From Lentisphaerota bacterium (GTDB lineage: Bacteria > Verrucomicrobiota > Lentisphaeria > Victivallales > Victivallaceae), in contig CP071032.1 in the NCBI GenBank assembly GCA_017134815.1, positions 2,724,001 to 2,788,000 of the forward strand: DNA of 64,000 nt, given 5' to 3'. Position numbers and translations under genes: made by a program. The number at the start of each line of letters is the position of its first letter. Positions within the stretch are counted from its first letter, which is position 1. Under the pieces are notes generated by a model. The model did no database searches. It was not told the DNA's origin and was given only the letters and a program-made list of their open reading frames with translations. Of this stretch, positions 35,369 to 43,469 are shown one piece after another.

Positions 35369-35386
35369 TTCTTTTTTGATTGTTTC

Positions 35387-35418
35387 AGGCTTTCCGCTTT
35401 TGCGGAAAGCCTTTTTTT
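35387..35418 (+). terminator. Intrinsic terminator after purC
   Basis: Perfect 11-bp stem AGGCTTTCCGC / GCGGAAAGCCT with TTTT loop, followed by seven T. The T run touches the stop codon of the convergent UPF0489 gene. Confidence 0.92.
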
Positions 35419-36160
35419 AATGTTTACGGGTTGCTGAATTGATATGTTCAAGCATTTTGCAAAGCAGTGAGCCTGCTGTTATTGTTTCGCCCTCAAGTTT
35501 CAGCAGTTTAACCCAGATCGATTCACATGAGATGGTGACAAACCGGCTGTGTCTGATAAGTCTGTAGAAAAAATCATTGTCCAGCGGAGCTGCTCCGGCA
35601 GCAGTATGGAAATAATCCAGATCAATGTCCAGCATTAAGCAATCAGGAAAAGAATTGAAAGCTGAATTAAAGCGACTTTTCAGAAAATTGCTTTCCAGCA
35701 CCTGATCGGCATAATGTCTGAATGCCTGTTGCTTGTCAGGTGAATTTGGATACGGAGGAGTATCATGGCTGCATATAACTTTTATTTTCGGATGATGTTC
35801 AACTGCCTGGACATGGGAAAAAATTACTGCAGCCTCAATCCAGTTTTTCTGAATGGCGAAATCGATGTGTTCATCATGTCGCAGCAGTTTAACCGCTTCG
35901 AGTGCAGTGCCCGAAAAATTCTTGAATTCCATGCCTGAACGTAAAAATGCCTTAAGGTTATCAGTGTGGTGGTCCAGCGTTAACATTACAGGAGTGTGCC
36001 GGGTCTGGTTAAACTCAGTTTCGATTGCCGGCAGAATTTCATGATGATTTTCTGCGATATAAACCGGCTTGCCGTTGATGTTTTCTACTCTTATATTCGA
36101 GATATTCAATGCGGTTTTTTTCCTGTATGTCTTTTTATTATTGCCCAAAAGCTGCTGCAC
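35417..36160 (-). CDS. UPF0489 family protein (arginase-like fold)
   Basis: 247 residues, GTG start. 'MLTLDHHTD' (about 58-66) and 'CLMLDIDLDYFH' (about 172-183) are the paired metal-ligand motifs of UPF0489, with an arginase-like metal centre. Some members are peptide arginases that turn arginine into ornithine in ribosomal peptides; others are uncharacterised. No precursor peptide is obvious nearby, though a small Cys-rich protein is encoded divergently 250 bases away. Function here is unproven. Confidence 0.75.
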   Translation of the reverse strand: MQQLLGNNKKTYRKKTALNISNIRVENINGKPVYIAENHHEILPAIETEFNQTRHTPVMLTLDHHTDNLKAFLRSGMEFKNFSGTALEAVKLLRHDEHIDFAIQKNWIEAAVIFSHVQAVEHHPKIKVICSHDTPPYPNSPDKQQAFRHYADQVLESNFLKSRFNSAFNSFPDCLMLDIDLDYFHTAAGAAPLDNDFFYRLIRHSRFVTISCESIWVKLLKLEGETITAGSLLCKMLEHINSATRKH

Positions 36161-36410
36161 AAGACTGAAATGAACATGTTGATAAAGTCACTTGTGCATA
36201 ATGCATTCTAATATCGCACCTGTCAAGACCTGATTCAATATCCTGATCAACTTGAATTATTAAGCATGAAATGACTCCAGAATTCTTATTGAAACTCACA
36301 CATGATGTATTTTTATTAAAATCATTGAAATAAATACTAGTTTATATTTGACTGGAATTAGAAGTTTATGTATATTTAATAAAGGAAGCATTTAGCAAGG
36401 AGGAACCATC

Positions 36411-36620
36411 ATGCGGAAACATTATTATGTAAAACTGGTATCTTATGACACTTGGGGCCATGAGATGCACGCCGAAAACTGTGATTGTCTTGCCAATAAA
36501 CAAAAAGCCGAACACGTCGGGGTTTTTACTCACAGCCGCGAAGCTATTGTTGAAGCTAGAATGCGTTATACAAACACGCATGGCTGCAAAGAGTGTTGTC
36601 CTGACTGCAGTCCGGGGTGA
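36411..36620 (+). CDS. Small Cys/His-rich protein, probable zinc-binding
   Basis: 69 residues with an excellent ribosome site (AAGGAGG). Pattern: 'GHEMHAENCDCL', then a helix, then 'NTHGCKECCPDC' at the end. The paired His/Cys and CxxCCxxC clusters suggest one zinc site, similar to small Ada-like metal-binding proteins found widely. The function is unknown. The long hairpin and the 127-bp repeats follow it. Confidence 0.75.
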   Translation: MRKHYYVKLVSYDTWGHEMHAENCDCLANKQKAEHVGVFTHSREAIVEARMRYTNTHGCKECCPDCSPG

Positions 36621-36651
36621 TTGCCGTTTACTTACTCGTAAGTTGTGCGGC

Positions 36652-36685
36652 TTAACTGACAGCGCTGCGTGCGCTGTCAGTAAGC
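36652..36685. other. Strong hairpin after the small zinc protein gene
   Basis: CTGACAGCGC / GCGCTGTCAG perfect 10-bp stem with loop TGCGT, extended outward by CTTA / TAAG. There is no T run, so it is not a classical terminator. Confidence 0.6.
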
Positions 36686-36740
36686 AGGTAGTTCCTCATT
36701 GGCTTATTTGTAACTTTTTGCTGTTCACTTTCCATCTTTT

Positions 36741-36867
36741 CTACTCGTGGCCTGTACGGCCGTATTGTCAGCGCAAACTTGCACTGACACCCTCAGTCGC
36801 CGGGCGGCTTTCGCTCAGCGCTCCTTAACCTGACGGTTAATTCCTGGCTTCGCGGGCCCACGCTGTG
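36741..36867 (+). repeat. 127-bp direct repeat, copy 1
   Basis: Almost identical to 36948-37074 (one C/T difference seen near the start). It contains GGCC-TGTAC-GGCC and other GC-rich palindromic parts. Weaker similarity extends about 50 bases upstream in both copies (GTTCCTCA..TGCTTATTTG). Confidence 0.9.
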
Positions 36868-36947
36868 CTTGTTTTATTTTATGAGCATTTATGTTCCTCA
36901 ATTGCTTATTTGCAGTTAAAGCTTATTTCTGCTCATATGTAGTTTCT

Positions 36948-37074
36948 CTATTCGTGGCCTGTACGGCCGTATTGTCAGCGCAAACTTGCACTGACACCCT
37001 CAGTCGCCGGGCGGCTTTCGCTCAGCGCTCCTTAACCTGACGGTTAATTCCTGGCTTCGCGGGCCCACGCTGTG
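36948..37074 (+). repeat. 127-bp direct repeat, copy 2
   Basis: Second copy, 207 bases after the first. The edge sequence TAGTTTCTCTATTCGTGG is echoed at about 11947. The two copies could be remnants of a mobile or palindromic intergenic element. Confidence 0.9.
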
Positions 37075-37494
37075 GACCTATTTTTGAAATTTAAAAAAAA
37101 TTTACAGGTTGTGACACTCTGGATTTGCCGGGCCGGATATAACAAGGAATTACGATGCTTTTGTTTCAATTTTTGCCGGATTACCAGGTTTACAGTTGCT
37201 GTTTGTGATCTTTTCAGCAGCTGTGATTTTTTTATTAAAATCACTATAATTTGCACAATTATTAGGCACCCCTGCCTCAGTTTCATGCTGTCTCCGTTCA
37301 AAATAAGCATTTTATATTAGTAATTCTTCCTTGATTTTTAAAAGAAAAGGTCTTATTTTATGTTGAAGGGCTATAGCTATGAAGAGAGCTGGAGAACATT
37401 TACATGGGTAGTGTAAATTCATTATTATTTATAAAAATGGATTTTCGGAGTTTTTTGTAAATATTAGGTTTGGGGCCTTGTAATCTACAAAGAA

Positions 37495-37510
37495 TGTTAG
37501 TATACTAACA
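37495..37510. promoter_or_regulatory. Palindromic operator upstream of marR-like gene
   Basis: TGTTAGTATACTAACA is a perfect 16-bp palindrome 21 bases before the MarR-family start codon, a typical site for autoregulation by a dimeric winged-helix regulator. Confidence 0.75.
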
Positions 37511-37531
37511 CTCGGATGGGAATTATGAATT

Positions 37532-37996
37532 ATGGACGAAGACGTTAAGAGAATGAGCATTCATTTAATCTTACATACTGCAAAGTTGCTTGAACAATTT
37601 CAGCGCAAAGCTTTTGCCCCCTACGGCATTCTGCCGGCACAGGGGCGGGTGCTTTCTGTGCTGCTGGTGAATGGTGCAGTTCACCAGAACAGAATAGCCA
37701 AGGGGCTGCATTTGTCGCCTCCGACTGTGACTGTGATGTTGCGAACAATGGAAAAAAAAGGTTTAATCCGGCGATATCCCTCACGGGAAAACGAGAGTGC
37801 GATATCGGTAGAACTTACCCAGTCCGGTATTTTAGCGGCAATGGAAGTTCACCGGGCCTGGGATGAAATGGAAAATAAGATTTCCAGAATTTTATCCGAG
37901 GACGGTGCCGATGACCTTAAAAATCTCCTTCACAAACTGCGTGATGGTTTTGGCGGCAAGGACCCCGGTATCAAGCACAAGGGAATAGAGTTTTGA
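37532..37996 (+). CDS. MarR family transcriptional regulator
   Basis: 154 residues. Helical dimerisation ends flank a winged helix-turn-helix: 'QGRVLSVLLVNGAVHQNRIAKGLHLSPPTVTVMLRTMEKKGLIRR' (about 37-81) with wing 'RYPSRENESAISVELTQSG'. A perfect 16-bp palindrome lies in its promoter region, so it probably represses itself. The next gene, a large secreted protein, starts 90 bases downstream and may be in the same transcript. The inducer is unknown. Confidence 0.9.
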   Translation: MDEDVKRMSIHLILHTAKLLEQFQRKAFAPYGILPAQGRVLSVLLVNGAVHQNRIAKGLHLSPPTVTVMLRTMEKKGLIRRYPSRENESAISVELTQSGILAAMEVHRAWDEMENKISRILSEDGADDLKNLLHKLRDGFGGKDPGIKHKGIEF

Positions 37997-38085
37997 CTAA
38001 CTGAAGAACTTATTTGATACCGACATATGCATTGGAACTGGAGTTAACTTGCACTGATCGGGCGTATAGGTTGTGGAGAAAATTG

Positions 38086-41000
38086 ATGAAATCGCTATAT
38101 GTTTTACTTGGAGTTTTTTTATCTTTAACAGCAGTTGCTGCTCAACCGATAATTTATGTAAATTCGGCTGCTGCCGGCGGCGGAAACGGAAGCAGCTGGG
38201 CTGACGCTTTCCGTGATCTGCAATCAGCTGTAAAGTCTTCCCGCTCAGGACAGCAGATCTGGGTGGCGAAAGGAAAATATTTTCCTACGGAGACCACAGA
38301 TCGCGATATCAGCTTCAGGTTGCAGCCTGGAGTTAAGCTGTATGGCGGTTTTGCCGGTAATGAACAGAAGTTGTCGCAGCGCAACTGGAAACTCAATAAA
38401 ACAATATTGAGCGGAAATATCGGTGATAAGTCCAAAAGATCTGATAACTCAAAACATGTTGTGATTATGGCTGACAAGTCAGTTCTTGACGGGGTTATTG
38501 TGCAATGCGGATTCGCTATAGCACGACGTCCTTCTCCCCCTCCCATGCGTCCGAACGCAAGCGGCAGGCCGCAAAACCACACCTCTCCACGCAGCATAAT
38601 GTCAAACGCGGATAATTTCGGTGCCGGGATTTTAAATTACAAGGCAGCCGGAATTATTCGTAATACCACAATTCGTAACTGTTATGCGATGAAAGGCGGT
38701 GGAGCATATAACATGACCTGTTCCAATATCAGGAATCTAGGCAAAAATGCTTCGCCGGTCTTTATCAACGTAAAATTTGAAAATAACTATGCCATGGGGC
38801 GTGGTGGCGCAATGGCGAATGATTTGCAGACCAATTCGATATTGATTGGATGTGAATTCACCAATAACTACTGTGCCGCAAAAGGCGGTGCGCTTTACAA
38901 CGACTTTAATTGCTCTCCAATCCTTATAAACTGTATTTTTTCTGAAAATAAGGCCTATGATGCCGGGGCCATTGGCAATGACGGCGGCTCCTGCCCTATA
39001 CTGGTAAGGACTGTCATTCGTAATAATGTTGCGATAAATCAGGGCGCGGGTCTCTATCTGGGCTCTTATAACGCATCCAGGCCTGAAGGGCGCAATGCGC
39101 CGGTATTAATACAGTGTACGGTTTCCGGAAACCGGTCTGAAACCTCGGGACCGGTTATAACAACCTGGGGGCAGGACTGGGTATATGCCTGGAATTCTAA
39201 AGTAGAAGACTGGCCTTATGGCATAAAAACGGTACCGCCTCAATATGCCAAACTGCTGAAATTATCCGAAAAGATAAAGCAACTGGATGCTGCCGAGATC
39301 CAAGGCAGATATTTAAAAAGCATAAAGTTGTTTCTGCCGACCCGGTCTTCGGATTTGGGGAGAGCTAAAGGTGAGTTCCGCAGTGACTATCCAATGCTGA
39401 AGACTGCTGACATTCCAGACCGGGTATTTTATGTCAACTGTAAGTCAAAATGCAAGGAACCTAACGGCAAAAGCTGGGGAAAGGCATTTAAATACGTGAG
39501 AGAAGCTATTGAGACTGCCAGGAGTGCCGGTGGCGGCGAAGTCTGGGTGGCTACTGGCGTTTACACTCCTTCTGTAAAGAATAACCGCTCAATGAGTTTT
39601 AAACTGGAGCCGGGTGTTGCCGTTTACGGCGGTTTCAAAGGCACTGAGACCAAGCGTGAAATGCGCGATTATGACCGGAATAAAACTATTCTCAGCGGCA
39701 ATATAGGAGATCCGAAAAAATCGACAGACAACACTTATCATGTGGTTGTCGGTGCATCAAATTCGATTCTTGACGGCTTTATCATTACCGGCGGTCACGC
39801 CAACGGACCGGTTAAGAACTGTTATGGCGGTGGGTTATTCTGCTGGGGGAATGACTGCTCCCCAATTGTCAGGAACTGTATTTTCAGTGGTAACTATGCC
39901 TGCGACGGCGGCGCGATTTTTGCTTTTGAAAATGTCAGGGCATATTTTAAAAATGTCAAGGTTTATTTCAATAAGGCCAGACTTGGAGGCGGTATGTCCT
40001 TCAGATTTGGTTCATCGTGCCTGGTTGAGGACTGCGAAATTTCAAATAACACCGCTGACTCGCGTGGAGGAGGCGCTGTTGTAAACTATGGTTCAAATGT
40101 TGAGTTTCTGAATACTGTGTTCAAAGATAATATTACTGACGGAAACGGCGGTGCGGTGTGGGTCGATGATCAGGCTTCACAGTACGGCGGGACCAGTCCC
40201 TTGTTCAAAAAATGTACATTTACAAATAATTCGGCTGTTTTTTACGGTGGAGCTATTCACAATTACAATATCGCGACCTCAAAAATTATTGACTGCACAT
40301 TTGCCGGTAATAAAGCCAGGTACGGCAATGACATTGCCAATACCCTTAAGAGCAGGGTAACAATGCAGGATAATAAGCTGAGCGCCGATGGTGTTTATAA
40401 CGATAAAAGCAGTCAGGTATATCGTTTTAAAAAAAAAGTAAATAGTTCAGGTATTTTCAGTGCAACAATAATCGGGTCCGGGTCACCGGAATATAATCCG
40501 GAGCGTTCGGGCCCTTCAGTGCTGATTCGCTGCGGCAGTAAAAACATTCTGGTCGATATGGGAACTGGAACTCAGGCCCGGCTGGCTAAACTTAACTTTA
40601 AACCGCAGTGGCTGAATATGCTGATGTTCACTCATCACCATATAGATCATGATGCAGAATTTACTCCAATATTCATTTGGCTGGCAATATCAGGCAGGCC
40701 GTTCAGGATAGTGGGAACTCCACCGACTGCGGAATTGGCACAAAATATAATGAAGTATTACAAGCAGGACCTTGAATACCGCCTGTCCAGGCAGAACAGG
40801 ACGCTTTCAGATGTGCACTACAGTGTCAAGGAAGTGCAGGGCGGGGAGTCATTTGAATATGACGGTATTGCGATTTCAACAGCCAGGGTAAACCACACTA
40901 TTCATACTGTAGCTTACCGCTTTGATTATAAAGGGAAGTCGATAGTTATTTCCGGAGATCTGTCGTATTCGCCGTCCTTGCCGGTGCTGGCAAAAAATGC

Positions 41001-41493
41001 TGATCTGCTGATTATTGATTCCGGGCAGGTTATCAAAAAGGGACAAAAAATGCGACGGCATTCCCGAAAGAAGCTGCGTAAAAACCGGGCTCATTGTTCG
41101 CTGGACGAACTTGGGGAAATGCTGGCTGCAGCTAATGCCCGGGAGGTAATCCTGACTCATCTTACTCCCGGCGCTGTGGATAAAGAGGCCACGCTGAAAT
41201 ATCTGCATAAATACAGCAAAAGCAAGATTGTTTTTGCCGAGGATCTGATGACGGTAAAACTCTTGAGCGGTGAGCAGCAGACTCCTGGTAAGGCATTGCG
41301 GAATAATTCAAGACGCAGCCCGTTAAATTTTCTTGACACCGATGGTGACGGCAGAATCAGCCGTTCCGAGGCAAAAGGCCCGCTGGCAAGGGATTTTGAC
41401 CGTATTGATCGAAACAATGACGGTTACATCACCAGTGATGAACTCCCTGCTAAAAAATTACGCAACAGAAGACAGTTGCGCAACCGCTGGTAA
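38086..41493 (+). CDS. Secreted fusion: two beta-helix domains, metallo-beta-lactamase-fold domain and EF-hands
   Basis: 1135 residues. Signal peptide (about 1-20). First right-handed beta-helix begins 'IIYVNSAAAGGGNGSSWADA' (about 22), the second 'VFYVNCKSKCKEPNGKSWGKA' (about 447); both continue as 'GGG..N.....NC.F..N' turns. From about residue 790 a metallo-beta-lactamase/RNase Z-like domain carries 'FTHHHIDHD' (about 847), a later His in 'ARVNHTIHT', 'VISGDLSYS' (about 955) and 'VILTHLTPG' (about 1020), a complete metal set. The end has two EF-hand loops ('DTDGDGRISRSE', 'DRNNDGYITSDE'). It may bind a polysaccharide and hydrolyse an ester or phosphodiester. The ATG at 38086 has TGGAGAA upstream. 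Confidence 0.85.
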   Translation: MKSLYVLLGVFLSLTAVAAQPIIYVNSAAAGGGNGSSWADAFRDLQSAVKSSRSGQQIWVAKGKYFPTETTDRDISFRLQPGVKLYGGFAGNEQKLSQRNWKLNKTILSGNIGDKSKRSDNSKHVVIMADKSVLDGVIVQCGFAIARRPSPPPMRPNASGRPQNHTSPRSIMSNADNFGAGILNYKAAGIIRNTTIRNCYAMKGGGAYNMTCSNIRNLGKNASPVFINVKFENNYAMGRGGAMANDLQTNSILIGCEFTNNYCAAKGGALYNDFNCSPILINCIFSENKAYDAGAIGNDGGSCPILVRTVIRNNVAINQGAGLYLGSYNASRPEGRNAPVLIQCTVSGNRSETSGPVITTWGQDWVYAWNSKVEDWPYGIKTVPPQYAKLLKLSEKIKQLDAAEIQGRYLKSIKLFLPTRSSDLGRAKGEFRSDYPMLKTADIPDRVFYVNCKSKCKEPNGKSWGKAFKYVREAIETARSAGGGEVWVATGVYTPSVKNNRSMSFKLEPGVAVYGGFKGTETKREMRDYDRNKTILSGNIGDPKKSTDNTYHVVVGASNSILDGFIITGGHANGPVKNCYGGGLFCWGNDCSPIVRNCIFSGNYACDGGAIFAFENVRAYFKNVKVYFNKARLGGGMSFRFGSSCLVEDCEISNNTADSRGGGAVVNYGSNVEFLNTVFKDNITDGNGGAVWVDDQASQYGGTSPLFKKCTFTNNSAVFYGGAIHNYNIATSKIIDCTFAGNKARYGNDIANTLKSRVTMQDNKLSADGVYNDKSSQVYRFKKKVNSSGIFSATIIGSGSPEYNPERSGPSVLIRCGSKNILVDMGTGTQARLAKLNFKPQWLNMLMFTHHHIDHDAEFTPIFIWLAISGRPFRIVGTPPTAELAQNIMKYYKQDLEYRLSRQNRTLSDVHYSVKEVQGGESFEYDGIAISTARVNHTIHTVAYRFDYKGKSIVISGDLSYSPSLPVLAKNADLLIIDSGQVIKKGQKMRRHSRKKLRKNRAHCSLDELGEMLAAANAREVILTHLTPGAVDKEATLKYLHKYSKSKIVFAEDLMTVKLLSGEQQTPGKALRNNSRRSPLNFLDTDGDGRISRSEAKGPLARDFDRIDRNNDGYITSDELPAKKLRNRRQLRNRW

Positions 41494-41506
41494 TTAGAAA
41501 AGGTAA

Positions 41507-41535
41507 CCTGGAATCCCCCAAAACGGTATTCCAGG
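41507..41535. terminator. Possible bidirectional terminator between the fusion gene and fic
   Basis: CCTGGAAT / ATTCCAGG stem with a 13-base loop. The minus-strand side, after fic, is followed by a T-rich stretch. Confidence 0.45.
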
Positions 41536-41542
41536 ATACAGT

Positions 41543-42631
41543 TTAAAGTTCAGGATCATCCGGGATATTCAGAAAAAGATCGTAGAGAGGGCTGTTGATA
41601 TAGTAATTGTACTTACCAGCTTTATGTTTCTCAACGATGCCTGATTCGGAAAGTTCGTTCAAATATTTCATAGCCGTGATTCTGGATACTTTCAAGTCAT
41701 TCTGTACAAGTTCAATTTTGGTGTAAGGATGGCTGAAAAGGTTAGTCAGCAGTTCATGGCTGTAAATTTTTTTATGTTCTATTTTGAGCCGCTCCCGGCA
41801 GAAATGCATAAGCTCATTTATCTGTTTTATAATCCAGATTGTCTGTTTTGAGGTCTGTTCCACACCTTCAAGCATAAATAAAATCCATTTTTCCCACGCG
41901 TTTTCCTTTCTGACTGCCTGCAGCAGGCTGTAATACTGCATCTTGTGTCGAATGATAAAGCGGCTCAAATAGAGAATCGGCAGTTTCTGCAGGCCTTTGG
42001 TTATCAGATACAGGATGTTAATGATTCTGCCGACACGGCCGTTGCCGTCGTAAAACGGGTGGATGCTTTCAAAGCGATGGTGAATTATCGCCATTTTTAT
42101 CAGTGGATCAAGGCTTGAGAGCGAATCATCATTAGTATATGCTTCCAGATTAGCCATCAACGCAATGATTTCAGTATAATCCTGAGGCGGTGTATATACT
42201 ATTATTCCAGTTGCCTGATTTTTCAGTGCGGTCCCCGGACGCTGCCTGAAGCCGGGGCTTTCCTCATCAAGAGCTCTGTGTATTTCGAGAATGTTGTCGG
42301 AGGTCAGCTGATTTTTTTCCTTGATTAAGGAGAACCCTTTCTTTATCGCATGCACATAGCGGCTTACCTCTTTACTTGCCGGATTTCTTATTGTTGCAGA
42401 AAAAAGTTCTTCTTTATAGAGTTCATCATGGGTGGTAATGATATTTTCTATTTCCGAACTGTCTTTTGCTTCCTGTAAAGCCAGGGTATTGATTAAAATT
42501 GTTTCATTGGGAATGGTTTCAGCAATCCCTTTCAGCTCCGCCAGGTAGCGATGCGCTGAAGAGAGTTTCTTCAAAACCGCTGGCGTTTCCACATTGACCT
42601 GCAGGGGAAGTGACGATAAAACGTTATCCAT
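41543..42631 (-). CDS. Fic family protein (class II, self-inhibited) with winged-helix end
   Basis: 362 residues. The Fic motif 'HPFYDGNGRVGRI' (about 191-203) has the catalytic His and the phosphate-binding GNGR, so it should transfer AMP (or a related group) to a protein hydroxyl. An N-terminal inhibitory helix 'SSEIENI' (about 58-64) fits the S/T-x-x-x-E-G/N rule of class II Fic proteins. The C-terminal 80 residues look like a winged helix ('VQNDLKVSRITAMKYLNEL'), suggesting DNA binding. GAGGAG precedes the ATG. The target is unknown. Confidence 0.93.
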   Translation of the reverse strand: MDNVLSSLPLQVNVETPAVLKKLSSAHRYLAELKGIAETIPNETILINTLALQEAKDSSEIENIITTHDELYKEELFSATIRNPASKEVSRYVHAIKKGFSLIKEKNQLTSDNILEIHRALDEESPGFRQRPGTALKNQATGIIVYTPPQDYTEIIALMANLEAYTNDDSLSSLDPLIKMAIIHHRFESIHPFYDGNGRVGRIINILYLITKGLQKLPILYLSRFIIRHKMQYYSLLQAVRKENAWEKWILFMLEGVEQTSKQTIWIIKQINELMHFCRERLKIEHKKIYSHELLTNLFSHPYTKIELVQNDLKVSRITAMKYLNELSESGIVEKHKAGKYNYYINSPLYDLFLNIPDDPEL

Positions 42632-42901
42632 TCAAATGCTCCTCAAGTAAAGATAATAGTATGATTAATACAAATCAGTGCTTTTGAGTATATATAATTG
42701 CATTTTCTATACATGACAAGTCTAATGAGTATAAAAATCAAATCTTTTTATACTTGTCTGTCTGATTGCACGAATTGCCGGAGTGATTCAGTATCTCTTT
42801 AATGTATATCATGTTAATAATGTAATGCTTTAAAATAGTTGTATTATTATTATGCTGCTGTATATTCATAATATGATCGCAGCAAAACGAGAGAACCTAC
42901 A

Positions 42902-43465
42902 ATGAGACAGCATAAACCTGAATCCGGAGCCTCGATAGTTGAAGCTCTCTTTTGCGTACTGCTGCTGTGCCTGGTATTTCTTTCCCTGCTGCAGATATGG
43001 CACTGGTCTGTTGCCAAGATGTTGTGTGAATATTCCTCTTTTTATGCCACCAAAGCAAGCGCGCTGGGGTATTCCAGACAGATTGTGCAGCGTGCTTCCA
43101 GAGTGGCGGCTACCGGTGTTTCCGGTGAAGATATTTCAAATGTACCAGTTACCGCTCCATATAATCGTTCTGATCTGATCAGCCATGCCGAGGATTATAT
43201 GATGTATTCGCAGTTCGGGCTTTATGGAGTAAACTTTGAATACTGGGAACCTGAAGAGTCAGGCTCAAATACACCGCGGTTAGAGCTGCGCCAGTATGAT
43301 AATTCTGCATTTACATCAACCCGGGTATGGATATCTAATATGCCGCTGCTGGCTGCCGGTGTGTCACTTTTCATGGGCAGTGGTGACAGTGTGGACGTAC
43401 CTTATGGTTCTGCTGCTTCCTATAATCATGCCGCAAATTATCTTTATGACACTGGCGGAAATTAA
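42902..43465 (+). CDS. TadE-like pseudopilin
   Basis: 187 residues. A short basic start, 'ESGASIVEALFCVLLLCLVFLSLLQIW' (transmembrane, Glu at +5-like position), then a soluble part, is typical of TadE/TadF minor pseudopilins of the Flp pilus system. The pair with the next gene fits TadE-TadG. No Tad ATPase, platform or secretin gene is in the window. A promoter is expected in the 270 AT-rich bases upstream. Confidence 0.7.
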   Translation: MRQHKPESGASIVEALFCVLLLCLVFLSLLQIWHWSVAKMLCEYSSFYATKASALGYSRQIVQRASRVAATGVSGEDISNVPVTAPYNRSDLISHAEDYMMYSQFGLYGVNFEYWEPEESGSNTPRLELRQYDNSAFTSTRVWISNMPLLAAGVSLFMGSGDSVDVPYGSAASYNHAANYLYDTGGN

Positions 43466-43469
43466 TAAT

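Larger units (their letters stand above)
36621..37494. other. Gene-free region with hairpin and direct repeats
   Basis: About 870 bases without a credible gene. It begins with a strong hairpin (36656-36680), contains two 127-bp direct repeats, and then about 400 AT-rich bases in which I see nothing. Confidence 0.6.

Noticed and set aside
36445..36828. 127-codon frame running from the small zinc protein gene into the repeat
   Set aside because: It is out of frame with the better small gene and runs through repeat sequence; no ribosome site.
37044..37320. Two short opposite frames after repeat copy 2
   Set aside because: They have low complexity, no ribosome site and start within the repeat.
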